A stretch of 64,000 bases of DNA from Ramlibacter pallidus (GTDB lineage: Bacteria > Pseudomonadota > Gammaproteobacteria > Burkholderiales > Burkholderiaceae_C), in assembly GCF_015070875.1 (NCBI RefSeq), contig NZ_JADDIV010000003.1, forward strand, positions 434,001-498,000, read 5' to 3'. Under the pieces are notes generated by a model. That model did not search any database and was not told where the DNA came from. It saw only the letters and a program-made list of their open reading frames with translations. A program made the position numbers and the translations under genes. Shown piece after piece: positions 35,276-45,055 of the stretch; the first letter of the stretch is position 1; every line of letters begins with the position of its first letter.

Positions 35276-36790
35276 TTACCGGCGCCGGCTGCCGCCCAGG
35301 AGGCTGCCCAGCACGCCCCGGGCGATCTCGCGACCGACCGAACTTCCCACCGTCCGGATGGCCGACTTGGCAAAGCTTTCCACCAGGCCTTCGCGCTTGC
35401 CGCCGCGCGGCCCGGTGGAGCCGAACAGCACGTCGCCGAGCCCGCCCATGAGGCCGCCTTCGGCCGGCTTCGCGCCCGGGTTCGCGGAAGCCGCGGTGCC
35501 CGCGGGTGCCGCCGCCGCTCGCGCCTTGAGGATCTCGTACGCCGACTCGCGGTCCTCGGTCTTCTCGTACACGCCTGCCACGACCGACCCGGCCAGCAGC
35601 GCCTTGCGCTGCTCCGGCGTGATCGGCCCGATCTGGCTGCCCGGCGGCAGCACGTACAGCCGCTCGGTCAGGCTGGGCCGGCCCTTGGCATCCAGGAAGC
35701 TCACCAGCGCCTCGCCCACGGCCAGTTCCGTGATGGCCGCGGCGATGTCGAGGCCGGGCTTGGGCCGCATCGTCTCCGCCGTGGCCTTCACGGCCTTCTG
35801 GTCGCGCGGGGTGAAGGCGCGCAGCGCGTGCTGCACGCGGTTGCCCAGCTGGGCCAGCACGGAGTCGGGGATGTCCAGCGGGTTCTGCGTCACGAAGTAC
35901 ACGCCGACGCCCTTGGAGCGCACCAGCCGCACGACGAGCTCGATGCGCTCGACCAGCACCTTGGGCGCCTCGTCGAACAGCAGGTGCGCCTCGTCGAAGA
36001 AGAACACCAGCTTCGGCTTGTCGGGGTCGCCCACCTCGGGCAGCAGCTCGAACAGCTCCGACAGCATCCACAGCAGGAAGGTGGCGTACAGCCGCGGGGA
36101 GTTCAGCAGCTTGTCCGCGGCCAGGATGTTCACGACGCCGTGGCCGTGGCCATCGGTCTGCATGAAGTCCTCGATGTTCAGCATCGGCTCGCCGAAGAAC
36201 CTGTCGCCGCCCTGCGACTCGATCTGCAGCAGCCCGCGCTGGATGGCCCCCACGCTGGCGGCGCTGATGTTGCCGAATTCCGTCGTGAACTGCTTCGCGT
36301 TCTCGCCCACGTACTGCAGCATGGCGCGCAGGTCCTTCAAGTCCAGCAGCAGCAGGCCGTTGGCGTCGGCGATGCGGAAGACGATCTGCAGCACCCCCGC
36401 CTGCGTGTCGTTGAGGTTCAGCATGCGCGACAGCAGCAGCGGGCCCATGTCGCTCACCGTCGCCCGCACCGGGTGGCCTTGCTCACCGAACACGTCCCAC
36501 AGGGTGGTCGGGCAGGCAAAAGGCTCCGGCGCGGCCAGGCCGCGCTCCTTCAGCACGTCCGCCAGCTTGCCGGAGACGCTGCCTTTCTGGCTGATGCCGG
36601 TGAGGTCGCCCTTGATGTCGGCCAGGAAGACCGGCACCCCCAGCCGGCTGAAGCTTTCGGCCAGCCGCTGCAGGGTGACGGTCTTGCCCGTGCCCGTCGC
36701 GCCGGTGACCAGCCCATGGCGATTCGCCAGACCCGGCAGCAAATGGGCTTCGGTGGCACCGTTCTGGGCGATCAGCATCGGTTCGGGCAT
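35276..36790 (-). CDS. HerA-like ATPase, DUF853 family (YjgR-like)
   Basis: A 504-residue ATPase of the DUF853/YjgR family. Walker A is GATGTGKT (about residues 30-37) and Walker B is [17 protein letters not shown] near 270, followed by [17 protein letters not shown] with a sensor Asn/Gln. A Gly/Ala/Ser-rich C-terminus (about 425-504) is probably disordered. Relatives of HerA pump or remodel DNA, but the role of YjgR-type proteins is not known. It is divergent from yebC with 59 bp between starts. Confidence 0.83.
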   Translation of the reverse strand: MPEPMLIAQNGATEAHLLPGLANRHGLVTGATGTGKTVTLQRLAESFSRLGVPVFLADIKGDLTGISQKGSVSGKLADVLKERGLAAPEPFACPTTLWDVFGEQGHPVRATVSDMGPLLLSRMLNLNDTQAGVLQIVFRIADANGLLLLDLKDLRAMLQYVGENAKQFTTEFGNISAASVGAIQRGLLQIESQGGDRFFGEPMLNIEDFMQTDGHGHGVVNILAADKLLNSPRLYATFLLWMLSELFELLPEVGDPDKPKLVFFFDEAHLLFDEAPKVLVERIELVVRLVRSKGVGVYFVTQNPLDIPDSVLAQLGNRVQHALRAFTPRDQKAVKATAETMRPKPGLDIAAAITELAVGEALVSFLDAKGRPSLTERLYVLPPGSQIGPITPEQRKALLAGSVVAGVYEKTEDRESAYEILKARAAAAPAGTAASANPGAKPAEGGLMGGLGDVLFGSTGPRGGKREGLVESFAKSAIRTVGSSVGREIARGVLGSLLGGSRRR

Positions 36791-36802
36791 GGCGTGAAAA
36801 GT

Positions 36803-36808
36803 AGAATG
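36803..36808 (+). promoter_or_regulatory. Candidate -10 box (TAGAAT) for yebC-purD-hemF
   Basis: TAGAAT lies 41 bp before the GTG start of yebC. The ribosome site AAGGAAG follows close to the start. No good -35 is visible because the region overlaps the divergent ATPase gene. Confidence 0.4.
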
Positions 36809-36849
36809 GGGTCAGCAATAGGTTAACGCAGAAGAGCAAGGAAGCATCC

Positions 36850-37575
36850 GTGGCCGGTCACAGCAAATGGGCGAACATCCAGCACCGCAAGGGGCGCCAG
36901 GACGAAAAGCGGGGCAAGGTCTGGACGCGGGTGATCCGTGAAATCATGGTCGCGGCCCGCCAGGGCGGCGGCGACCTCTCGGCCAACCCGCGCCTGCGCC
37001 TCGCGGTGGACAAGGCCAAGGCGGCCAACATGCCCGCCGACACGATCAAGCGCAACATCGACAAGGCCACGGGCAACCTCGAGGGCGTCAACTACGAGGA
37101 AATCCGTTACGAGGGTTACGGCATCGGCGGCGCGGCGATCATCGTCGACACCATGACCGACAACCGGGTGCGCACGGTGGCGGAGGTCCGGCACGTCTTC
37201 AGCAAGTACGGCGGCAACATGGGCACCGAGGGTTCGGTGGCCTTCCAGTTCCGCCATTGCGGCCAGCTGATCCTCGCCCCGGGGACGAGCGAGGAGGCGG
37301 TGATGGAAGTCGCGCTGGAGGCGGGCGCCGAGGACATCGTGACCGACGAGGACGGCGCCGTCGAGGTGCTGACGGGCCCGGGCCAGTTCGAGGCCGTGAA
37401 GAACGCGCTGGAAGCGGCCGGCCTGAAGCCGGAGGTCGCCGAAGTCACCTGGCGTGCCGAGAACACCATCCCGCTGGCCGGCGACGACGCCGCACGCATG
37501 CAGAAGATCATCGACATGCTCGAAGACCTCGACGACGTCCAGGCGGTCTTCCACAACGCGGAAATCTCCGAGTGA
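36850..37575 (+). CDS. yebC: YebC/PmpR-family regulator
   Basis: A 241-residue, full-length YebC/TACO1-type protein. The N-terminal [20 protein letters not shown] is diagnostic, followed by the three-domain body ([34 protein letters not shown] at the end). Known members bind DNA as transcription regulators or act on the ribosome to relieve stalling at proline runs. A GTG start is preceded by AAGGAAG. The stop overlaps purD (GTGA). Confidence 0.92.
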   Translation: MAGHSKWANIQHRKGRQDEKRGKVWTRVIREIMVAARQGGGDLSANPRLRLAVDKAKAANMPADTIKRNIDKATGNLEGVNYEEIRYEGYGIGGAAIIVDTMTDNRVRTVAEVRHVFSKYGGNMGTEGSVAFQFRHCGQLILAPGTSEEAVMEVALEAGAEDIVTDEDGAVEVLTGPGQFEAVKNALEAAGLKPEVAEVTWRAENTIPLAGDDAARMQKIIDMLEDLDDVQAVFHNAEISE

Positions 37576-38849
37576 AGGTCCTCGTCATCGGCGGCGGCGG
37601 CCGCGAACACGCGCTGGCCTGGAAGCTGGCGCAATCGCCCAAGGTGCAGGCCGTCTACGTGGCGCCGGGCAACGGCGGCACCGCGCTCGATCCGCGGCTG
37701 GAGAACGTGCCCATTACCGACCTGCGCGAACTGCGCCAGTGGGCCGAGCTCGAGAAGATCGCCCTGACGGTTGTTGGCCCCGAGGCGCCGCTGGCGGCCG
37801 GCGTGGTGGACGAGTTCCGCGCGCACGGCTTGCGCATCTTCGGCCCGACGCAAGCGGCGGCGCAGTTGGAAAGCTCCAAGGCTTTTTCCAAGGCCTTCAT
37901 GGTGCGGCACCAGATCCCGACGGCGGAGTACGAGAGCTTCACCGACGCTGCCCTGGCGCACGCGTACGTCGACCGCAAGGGTGCGCCGATCGTGGTCAAA
38001 GCGGATGGGCTGGCGGCCGGCAAGGGGGTCGTCGTGGCGATGACCGCCGCCGAAGCGCACGAAGCGATCGACTTCATGCTGCTGGACAACAAGCTGGGCG
38101 TGGCGCACAACGCCGGCGGCGCCCGCGTGGTGATCGAGGAGTTCCTGCAGGGCGAGGAAGCCAGCTTCATCGTGCTGTGCGACGGCCGGAACGTGACGGC
38201 GCTGGCCACCAGCCAGGACCACAAGCGCCTGCAGGACGGCGACCAGGGCCCGAACACCGGTGGCATGGGCGCGTATTCGCCGGCGCCGGTGGTGACGCCG
38301 GCCGTTCATGCCCGCGCGATGCGCGAGATCATCCTGCCGACCATCCGCGGGATGGAAAAGGACGGCATCCCCTATACGGGCTTCCTCTACGCCGGACTGA
38401 TGATCGACGCCAAGGGCCAGTGCAAGACGCTGGAGTTCAACTGCCGCATGGGCGACCCCGAGACGCAGCCGATCATGATGCGGCTGAAGTCCGACCTGTT
38501 CGACGTGATGATGGCCGCCACCTCCGGTGGCCTGGACCAGGTCGAACTGGAATGGGACCGCCGCGTGGCGCTCGGGGTGGTGATGGCGGCCGGCGGCTAC
38601 CCGCTGGACCCGCGCAAGGGCGACGTCGTCCAGGGCCTGCCGCGCGACACCGACGATGCGGTCGTGTTCCACGCCGGCACCGTGGCGAAGGACGGCCAGA
38701 CGGTCACCTCCGGCGGCCGCGTGCTGTGCGTCACCGCGCTGGCCGACACCGTGAAGCAGGCCCAGGTGCGCGCCTACGAGACGCTGCGCGGCATCCGCTT
38801 CGAGGGCGCGCAGTACCGCCGCGACATCGGCCACCGCGCTGTCAAATGA
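37572..38849 (+). CDS. purD: Phosphoribosylamine-glycine ligase
   Basis: A 425-residue GAR synthetase, the usual length. It joins phosphoribosylamine and glycine using ATP in purine synthesis. Signs are the N-terminal [18 protein letters not shown], the ATP-grasp loop [33 protein letters not shown] and the metal-binding [12 protein letters not shown]. The GTG start at 37572 is fixed by overlap with yebC and by the conserved N-terminus. It overlaps hemF by 4 bp. Confidence 0.95.
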   Translation: MKVLVIGGGGREHALAWKLAQSPKVQAVYVAPGNGGTALDPRLENVPITDLRELRQWAELEKIALTVVGPEAPLAAGVVDEFRAHGLRIFGPTQAAAQLESSKAFSKAFMVRHQIPTAEYESFTDAALAHAYVDRKGAPIVVKADGLAAGKGVVVAMTAAEAHEAIDFMLLDNKLGVAHNAGGARVVIEEFLQGEEASFIVLCDGRNVTALATSQDHKRLQDGDQGPNTGGMGAYSPAPVVTPAVHARAMREIILPTIRGMEKDGIPYTGFLYAGLMIDAKGQCKTLEFNCRMGDPETQPIMMRLKSDLFDVMMAATSGGLDQVELEWDRRVALGVVMAAGGYPLDPRKGDVVQGLPRDTDDAVVFHAGTVAKDGQTVTSGGRVLCVTALADTVKQAQVRAYETLRGIRFEGAQYRRDIGHRAVK

Positions 38850-39760
38850 ACGATCAAATGATCCATGTCCGCGGCTGGCTCACCGGCCTGCAGCAGCGCA
38901 TCGTCGAAGCCGTGAGCGAAGTCGATGGCAAGCCCTTCCGCGCCGATGCGTGGAAGAAGGAGCCGGGAGAGCCGCTGCAGGGCGAGGGCGTCACGATGAT
39001 CCTGGAAGAGGGCAACGTGTTCGAGCGCGCCGGCTGCGGGTTCTCGCACGTGCGGGGCAGCAAGCTGCCGCCCTCGGCGACCCAGCACCGCCCGGAACTG
39101 GTCGGCGCCGCGTTCGAGGCGATGGGCGTGTCGCTCGTCTTCCACCCCCGCAACCCCTTCGCGCCGACGGTGCACATGAACGTGCGCATGCTGGCCGCGC
39201 TGCCAGAGGGCGCGCCGCCGGTGTACTGGTTCGGCGGCGGCATGGACCTCACGCCCTACTACGGCTACGAAGAGGACGCGGTGCACTTCCACACGGTCTG
39301 CCGCGACAGCCTGCAGCGCTTCGGCGAGGACAAGTACCCGCGGTTCAAGGCCTGGTGCGACGACTACTTCTTCCTGAAGCACCGCAACGAGCCGCGCGGC
39401 ATCGGCGGCATCTTCTTCGACGACCACTTCGAGGACGGCTTCGACCGCAGCTTCGCCCTGCTGCAGTCGGTGGGCGACCATTTCCTGGCCGCCTACCTGC
39501 CGATCCTGCAGCGCCGCAAGGGCCTGCCGTACACGCCGCACGACCGCGACTGGCAGCTGCTGCGCCGCGGGCGCTACGTCGAGTTCAACCTGGTCTGGGA
39601 CCGGGGCACGCATTTCGGCCTGCAGTCGGGTGGCCGCACCGAATCGATCCTGATGTCGATGCCGCCGCATGCGCGCTGGGCCTACCAGCACGCCCCCGAG
39701 CCCGGTTCGCGCGAGGCCGAGCTGCTGGAACGCTATCTGGTCCGCAGGGAGTGGGTTTGA
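38846..39760 (+). CDS. hemF: Oxygen-dependent coproporphyrinogen III oxidase
   Basis: A 304-residue enzyme that decarboxylates coproporphyrinogen III to protoporphyrinogen IX with O2. Family marks are GCGFSHVRG, the conserved [44 protein letters not shown] and [19 protein letters not shown]. Full length. It indicates heme synthesis under aerobic growth, in keeping with the heme-copper oxidase in this window. The start overlaps the purD stop (ATGA). Confidence 0.95.
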   Translation: MNDQMIHVRGWLTGLQQRIVEAVSEVDGKPFRADAWKKEPGEPLQGEGVTMILEEGNVFERAGCGFSHVRGSKLPPSATQHRPELVGAAFEAMGVSLVFHPRNPFAPTVHMNVRMLAALPEGAPPVYWFGGGMDLTPYYGYEEDAVHFHTVCRDSLQRFGEDKYPRFKAWCDDYFFLKHRNEPRGIGGIFFDDHFEDGFDRSFALLQSVGDHFLAAYLPILQRRKGLPYTPHDRDWQLLRRGRYVEFNLVWDRGTHFGLQSGGRTESILMSMPPHARWAYQHAPEPGSREAELLERYLVRREWV

Positions 39761-39771
39761 GCGGTGCGCCG

Positions 39772-40356
39772 ATGCGCGTCGGCATGTTCGGCGGCGCCTT
39801 CGACCCGCCGCACCACGCCCACCGCGCGCTGGCCGAGGCGGCGATGGCCCAGCTCGGCCTGGACCGGCTGCACGTCGTCCCCACGGGCGACGCCTGGCAC
39901 AAGAGCCGCGCATTGACGCCGGCCGCCCAGCGGCTGGCCATGGCGCGGCTGGCCTTCTCGACCCTGCCGCGCGTGGAGGTCGACGACCGCGAGCTCAGGC
40001 GCAGCGGACCGACCTACAGCGTCGACACCCTGCGCGAGCTGCAGGCCGAGCATCCCGGCGCCCTCCTGTACCTGCTCATGGGCGAGGACCAGGCCGCCGG
40101 TTTCAGCCGCTGGCATGCCTGGGAAGAAGTGGCGCGGCTGGCGGTGCTGTGCGTGGCCGGCCGTGGCACCGGCGAGGGCATTTCCGCCCTGCGGGCCGTG
40201 CCGGGCGTGCGGCTCCAGGCCATCGCCATGCCGCCCATGGCCGCGAGTTCCACCGAAATCCGGGCCCGGCTGACAGCGGGGCAGGACATCGCCGATCTGG
40301 TTGACCCAGCCGTTGCCAGTTATATTGAATCCCATCACCTTTACCGACCCACCTGA
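39772..40356 (+). CDS. nadD: Nicotinate-nucleotide adenylyltransferase
   Basis: A 194-residue NaMN adenylyltransferase of NAD synthesis. The nucleotidyltransferase motif GMFGGAFDPPHHAH (residues 4-17) and the C-terminal SSTEIRARL are diagnostic. I chose ATG 39772, which gives the family N-terminus MRVGMFGG. A TTG at 39757 overlaps the hemF stop and is a possible coupled start adding five residues. Confidence 0.92.
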   Translation: MRVGMFGGAFDPPHHAHRALAEAAMAQLGLDRLHVVPTGDAWHKSRALTPAAQRLAMARLAFSTLPRVEVDDRELRRSGPTYSVDTLRELQAEHPGALLYLLMGEDQAAGFSRWHAWEEVARLAVLCVAGRGTGEGISALRAVPGVRLQAIAMPPMAASSTEIRARLTAGQDIADLVDPAVASYIESHHLYRPT

Positions 40357-41003
40357 TGACGACTGAAACCGCCGCGAAGAAGGACACGCAGAAACTCCAG
40401 AGGGCCATCGTCGACGGCCTCGAAGACGTGAAAGGCCAGGACATCCAGGTCTTCAACACCGAGCATCTGTCGCCCCTGTTCGAGCGGGTCATCGTGGCGT
40501 CCGGCACGTCGAACCGCCAGACCAAGGCGCTCGCCTCCAGCGTGGTGGACGCGGTGCGCGAAGCCGGCTTCCCCAAGCCGCGCATCGAGGGCGAGGACAA
40601 CGGCGAATGGATCATCGTGGACTGCGGCGCCGCCGTGGCGCACATCATGCAGCCCGCCATCCGCCAGTACTACCACCTCGAGGAGATCTGGGGCGACAAG
40701 CCGATCCGGCTGCGCCTCGGTGCCCCGAAGCCCGCCATGCCGGCGGTGAAGGCGGCCGTCCCCGCGAAGAAGGCGGCGCCGCCGTCGCTGCGCCGCAGCA
40801 GCGCGGTAAAGACCGCGGAGCGCGATGCCAAGCGCGAAGCCGAAGCCGCGAAGAAGGCGCCGGCGAAGAAGACCGCGGCCAAGAAGGCCCCGGCCAAGTC
40901 GGCGACCGCCCGCAGCGCGGCCGGCAAGGCGGCCCTGAAGCCGCCGGCACGGAAGGCGCCCGCCAGGACCGCCGCCAAGAAGAAGCCGGCGCCGCGCTCC
41001 TGA
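40356..41003 (+). CDS. rsfS: Ribosome silencing factor with basic C-terminal tail
   Basis: A 215-residue protein. Residues about 8-122 are the RsfS/Iojap domain ([42 protein letters not shown]), which binds ribosomal protein uL14 and blocks subunit joining when nutrients are low. Residues about 125-215 are an Ala/Lys/Pro/Arg-rich tail with repeated AKKAP and AAKK units, like histone H1 tails. Typical RsfS proteins end near residue 105-130, so the tail is an addition. The start overlaps the last base of the nadD stop. Confidence 0.93.
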   Translation: MTTETAAKKDTQKLQRAIVDGLEDVKGQDIQVFNTEHLSPLFERVIVASGTSNRQTKALASSVVDAVREAGFPKPRIEGEDNGEWIIVDCGAAVAHIMQPAIRQYYHLEEIWGDKPIRLRLGAPKPAMPAVKAAVPAKKAAPPSLRRSSAVKTAERDAKREAEAAKKAPAKKTAAKKAPAKSATARSAAGKAALKPPARKAPARTAAKKKPAPRS

Positions 41004-41004
41004 C

Positions 41005-41472
41005 ATGCGCCTGCTGGTGGTCGCGGTCGGCCAGCGCGTGCCGGACTGGGCGCAGGCCGCCTGGGACGACTACGCCAAGCGCTTCCCGCCCGAGATGCGG
41101 CTGGAGCTGAAGGCGGTCAAGACCGAGCCGCGCGCCTCCAAGACGCTCCCCACCTTGCTGGCCGCCGAACGCGAGCGCATCGAAGGCGCGATCCCCAAGG
41201 GGGCGCGCGTCGTGGCGCTCGATGAGCGCGGCACTCCGCTGACCACCGTGGCGCTCGCCGCGCGGCTGAAGGCGTGGCAGCTGGAGAACGACTGCGTCGC
41301 GCTGGTGATCGGCGGGCCGGACGGGCTCGACCCCACCTTCCGGCAGGCGGCGCACGAACGCATCCGGCTGTCCGACCTGACGCTCCCGCATGCCATGGTG
41401 CGCGTGCTGCTGGCCGAACAGCTGTACCGCGCCTGGTCGATCCACACCGGGCACCCGTACCACCGTGAGTGA
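41005..41472 (+). CDS. rlmH: 23S rRNA pseudouridine-1915 N3-methyltransferase
   Basis: A 155-residue SPOUT methyltransferase, full length. The SAM-binding knot shows VIGGPDGL, with the C-terminal [18 protein letters not shown] and HPYHRE that contact the ribosome. It methylates pseudouridine 1915 in 23S rRNA helix 69. The rsfS-rlmH pairing is widely conserved. It overlaps maf by 8 bp. Confidence 0.95.
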   Translation: MRLLVVAVGQRVPDWAQAAWDDYAKRFPPEMRLELKAVKTEPRASKTLPTLLAAERERIEGAIPKGARVVALDERGTPLTTVALAARLKAWQLENDCVALVIGGPDGLDPTFRQAAHERIRLSDLTLPHAMVRVLLAEQLYRAWSIHTGHPYHRE

Positions 41473-42067
41473 CTTCGTCTACCTCGCCTCGCAGAGCCCG
41501 CGCCGGCGCCAGTTGCTCGAGCAGCTGGGCGTGCGCTACGAACTCCTGTTGCCCGACGAGAGCGAGGACACCGAGGCGCTGGAGGAGGTCCGCGGCGGTG
41601 AAGCGCCGGCGGCGTACGTGCGGCGGGTCACCGGGCTGAAGCTCGATGCCGCCGTGGCCCGCCTGCAGCGCCGCGGCCTGCCGCCGGCGCCCGTGCTCTG
41701 CTCGGACACCACCGTCGCCCTCGGCCGGTCCATCTACGGCAAGCCCGCCGATGCGGGCGACGCGGCGCGCATGCTGCGCGAGCTGGCCGGCCGCACGCAC
41801 CGGGTGCTGACGGCGGTGGCCGTGCAGGCCGGAAGGCACCAACTGGCGGCCCTGAGCGATTCGCGCGTGACCTTCGCGCCGCTGAGCCCGGCGCAGGTCC
41901 GTGCGTATGTCGCCACGGGCGAGCCCCTGGGCAAGGCGGGCGCGTACGCGGTGCAGGGCCGTGCGGCCGAGCACATCGCGCGCATCGCGGGGTCGTACAC
42001 CGGCATCATGGGCCTGCCGCTGTTCGAGACGGCGCAACTGCTGCGCCAGGCTGGCCTGCGCTTCTGA
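41465..42067 (+). CDS. maf: Maf-family nucleotide pyrophosphatase
   Basis: A 200-residue Maf protein. N-terminal [17 protein letters not shown], catalytic Asp in [21 protein letters not shown] and the [13 protein letters not shown] segment are all typical. Members hydrolyse modified or canonical pyrimidine nucleoside triphosphates (UTP, TTP, m5UTP and others). The GTG start at 41465 gives the conserved N-terminus and overlaps rlmH. Confidence 0.9.
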   Translation: MSDFVYLASQSPRRRQLLEQLGVRYELLLPDESEDTEALEEVRGGEAPAAYVRRVTGLKLDAAVARLQRRGLPPAPVLCSDTTVALGRSIYGKPADAGDAARMLRELAGRTHRVLTAVAVQAGRHQLAALSDSRVTFAPLSPAQVRAYVATGEPLGKAGAYAVQGRAAEHIARIAGSYTGIMGLPLFETAQLLRQAGLRF

Positions 42068-42077
42068 GCGCCGCGGC

Positions 42078-43442
42078 TCAGGAGCCCTGCAGTTCGACCG
42101 CCTCGGGCACGAGCCCGATGATCTCGCCGGCAGCATTGCGCACCGGCCGCAGCGCGAAGTCGAAGCGGCGGCGGCCGACCGGCAACTGCACCTCGATCTC
42201 CTGCCGGATCGATTCGCCGCGCGCGGCCCGGGCGACGAGCCCCCGCACGGCTTCCGCGGCGCCCGGCGTTCCCTCGAACCAGGGTGTCTCCCAGAACGGC
42301 CGACCCACGACGTCCGCCAGGCTGCAGCGGATGTCCGCGAGCGAACGCGCGTTGGCGTCCCGCAGGGTGCCGTCCACGTCCATGAAGCCCTGGTAGCTGA
42401 GGCTGGTCTCGAAGGTGGTGCGCAGGCGGTCGGCGACGACGCCCTGTGCCACCAGCGCCTCGGACAGCTCCTTCGTGCGCGCGCGGACCTGGGCCTCCAG
42501 CGTTTCCGTCATGCGCCGCAGCGCCGTGCGGGCGCGCTGCTCCGCCTCGACGGTCGCTGCCAGGCGCGCGCGTTCCTCGCCGAGCTGCCAGTTGGTGATC
42601 CGCAGCGCGGACTCCGCGCGGGCGCGGTCGGTCACGTCCGTCACCAGGATGAAGATGCCGTCGACGGCGCCGCCGGCGTCCTGCACGGGCTGGAACACGA
42701 AGTCCAGCAGGCGTTCCTCGACCGGACCGCCCGGCTCCAGCTGCAGCCGCACCGGCAGCGAGCTGCCCAGGAAGGGCTTGCCCGCGTACACGGCGTCGAG
42801 CACCTCGATGTAGCCTTGCTCCACGACCTCCGGCACGCCTTCGCGCACCGTCTTGCCCACCAGGGCGGTCTTGCCGACGACGCGCAGGTACGCGTCGTTG
42901 GCGAACTCGTAGACGTGCGTCGGCCCCCGCAGCAGGGCGATGCCGGCGGGGGCCTGCTGGAAGACCTTGTGCCAGCGCGCCAGCTCCTGCTGCCGTTCGC
43001 GCCGTGCGTGCACGATCGCCGTCACCTCGTTGCCCTGGTTGAAGACGCCGCGCACCGCGTGGCTGCCGTCGCGGATCGGGGTGAAGCTGTAGTTCCACCA
43101 GGTTTCGCGCGGGCGGCCCTGGCGCACCATCGGCAGCATCTGCTCGTAGTAGGCGAGTCCCTCGCCGCTTTCCATCACCTGCAACAGCTGCGGCCCGACG
43201 ATGGGCCAGATGTCGTCCCAGCCCTCCCGTGCCGTCTTGCCGAGGATCCAGGGGTGCTTCTCCGCGGGGATTTCCGACCAGGCGTCGTTGTAGAGGACAT
43301 GCAGGTCCGGTCCCCAGTAGATCGCGGTGGGGAAGCTGGAGTTGAGGCACAGCGCCATCGCCATGCCCAGCGCTTCCGGCCACGCGCGCGGCGGGCCGAG
43401 CGGATGGTTCTCCCAGTCGAACGCGCGCAGGCGTTCGCCCAT
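42078..43442 (-). CDS. PAS-only sensor protein without kinase output
   Basis: A 454-residue soluble protein built of three PAS-like modules. Module 1 is at about 1-145 (AIYWGPDLHVLYNDAW, then a WWNYSFTPIRD strand). Module 2 is at about 160-290 (GIALLRGPTHVYEFANDAYL, ending ILVTDVTD). A coiled coil lies at about 290-350 and module 3 at about 355-454 (YQGFMDVDGTLRDANARSL). In related kinases the third module leads straight into HisKA and HATPase. Here the protein stops after LVPEAVELQGS and no kinase follows; the next gene is maf. It may be a truncated kinase or a sensor acting by partner binding. The ATG at 43442 follows GGGAGG. Confidence 0.78.
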   Translation of the reverse strand: MGERLRAFDWENHPLGPPRAWPEALGMAMALCLNSSFPTAIYWGPDLHVLYNDAWSEIPAEKHPWILGKTAREGWDDIWPIVGPQLLQVMESGEGLAYYEQMLPMVRQGRPRETWWNYSFTPIRDGSHAVRGVFNQGNEVTAIVHARRERQQELARWHKVFQQAPAGIALLRGPTHVYEFANDAYLRVVGKTALVGKTVREGVPEVVEQGYIEVLDAVYAGKPFLGSSLPVRLQLEPGGPVEERLLDFVFQPVQDAGGAVDGIFILVTDVTDRARAESALRITNWQLGEERARLAATVEAEQRARTALRRMTETLEAQVRARTKELSEALVAQGVVADRLRTTFETSLSYQGFMDVDGTLRDANARSLADIRCSLADVVGRPFWETPWFEGTPGAAEAVRGLVARAARGESIRQEIEVQLPVGRRRFDFALRPVRNAAGEIIGLVPEAVELQGS

Positions 43443-43573
43443 GGCGCCGCCTCCCTGGAGGAAGTGGGGAATGGCGGGCGGCGAGGTCAAGGAGGGCGGC
43501 GTGCGGAGGAGAACGGGGCAGTCTAGCGCTCCTGCGTTATCCTGTGCCGAGGTCAGGACTCCACAAGAACACA

Positions 43574-45049
43574 ATGCAGCAGGACATCCTGGTGAACTGG
43601 TCCCCGCAGGAGACGCGGGTGGCCATCGTCGAGAACGGCGCGGTGCAGGAGCTCCACGTCGAGCGCACGCTGGAGCGCGGCCTGGTCGGCAACGTCTACC
43701 TCGGCAAGGTGGCCCGGGTGCTGCCCGGCATGCAGTCGGCCTTCATCGACATGGGCCTGGAGCGCGCCGCCTTCCTGCACGTCGCGGACGTCTGGCAGCG
43801 CCAGCCCGACGGCGAACCGCCGGCGCCCGCCCGCAACGGGCAGCCGCAGGTCCCCATCGAGAAGCAGGTCTTCGAGGGCCAGTCGCTGATGGTGCAGGTC
43901 ATCAAGGACCCGATCGGCACCAAGGGCGCGCGGCTGTCCACGCAGATCAGCATCGCGGGGCGCCTGCTCGTCTTCCTGCCGCAGGACGACCATCTCGGCG
44001 TCTCCCAGAAGATCCCGTCCGACCAGCGCGATGCCCTGCGGCGCCGGCTGACGAAGCTCGTCGGCGACGCCGGGGGCGGCTTCATCCTGCGCACCAATGG
44101 CGAGGACGCGACCGACGAAGAGCTGGCGGAGGACATCGCCTACCTGCGCAAGACCTGGGCCCGCATCCGCGAGGCGGCCACGCGCGTGCCGCCGCCGGCC
44201 CTGCTGCACCAGGACCTGAACCTGCTGCAGCGGGTGCTGCGGGACCTGGTGAACGAGGAGACGCAGACCATCCGCATCGACTCGCGCGAGCAGTTCGCCT
44301 CGCTGGCCGAGTTCGGACGCGAGTTCATGCCCAAGGCGGCGGCCAAGCTGCAGCTGTACAAGGGCGAGCGGCCGATCTTCGACCTCTACGCGGTGGAGGA
44401 GGAGATCGCGCGGGCGCTGGGCCGGCGCGTGGACCTCAAGTCGGGCGGCTACCTCATCGTGGACCAGACCGAGGCGCTCACCACCGTGGACGTCAACACC
44501 GGCGGCTACGTCGGCTCGCGCAATTTCGACGAGACCATCTTCAAGACCAACCTCGAGGCGGCGCAGGCCATCGCGCGCCAGCTGCGGCTGCGCAACCTGG
44601 GCGGGATCATCATCGTCGACTTCATCGACATGCAGCGCGAGGACCACCGCGAGCAGGTGCTGGGCGAGTTCCGCAAGCAGCTGGCACGGGACCGCGTGAA
44701 GACCATGGCAGGCGGCTTCTCGCAGCTGGGCCTGGTGGAGATGACCCGCAAGCGGACTCGCGAGTCGCTGGCGCACATGCTGTGCGAGCCGTGCCCGCTC
44801 TGCCAGGGCAAGGGGACGGTGCGCACGCCGCGCACCGTGGCCTACGACATCCTGCGCGAGATCCTGCGCGAGGCTCGCCAGTTCAACCCGCGCGAGTACC
44901 GCGTGATCGCGGCGCCCAAGGTGATCGAGCTGTTCCTGGACGAGGAGAGCCAGCACCTGGCCGGCTTGTCGGACTTCATCGGCAAGCCGATCTCGCTGCA
45001 GAGCGAAAGCGCGATGGGGCAGGAGCAGTACGACATCGTCCTGCTCTGA
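43574..45049 (+). CDS. rng: Ribonuclease G
   Basis: A 491-residue RNase G. An S1-like RNA-binding domain (about 37-125; GNVYLGKVARVLPGMQSAFID) precedes the catalytic region with the two Mg2+ Asp residues in TTVDVNTGGY and IIIVDFIDM. The Zn-link CPLC near residue 408 joins the dimer. It matures 16S rRNA 5' ends and degrades some mRNAs. The long C-terminal scaffold of RNase E is absent. The start at 43574 was chosen over 43544 because the family opens with (M)QQDILVNWSPQETRVA. Confidence 0.93.
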   Translation: MQQDILVNWSPQETRVAIVENGAVQELHVERTLERGLVGNVYLGKVARVLPGMQSAFIDMGLERAAFLHVADVWQRQPDGEPPAPARNGQPQVPIEKQVFEGQSLMVQVIKDPIGTKGARLSTQISIAGRLLVFLPQDDHLGVSQKIPSDQRDALRRRLTKLVGDAGGGFILRTNGEDATDEELAEDIAYLRKTWARIREAATRVPPPALLHQDLNLLQRVLRDLVNEETQTIRIDSREQFASLAEFGREFMPKAAAKLQLYKGERPIFDLYAVEEEIARALGRRVDLKSGGYLIVDQTEALTTVDVNTGGYVGSRNFDETIFKTNLEAAQAIARQLRLRNLGGIIIVDFIDMQREDHREQVLGEFRKQLARDRVKTMAGGFSQLGLVEMTRKRTRESLAHMLCEPCPLCQGKGTVRTPRTVAYDILREILREARQFNPREYRVIAAPKVIELFLDEESQHLAGLSDFIGKPISLQSESAMGQEQYDIVLL

Positions 45050-45055
45050 GCGACC

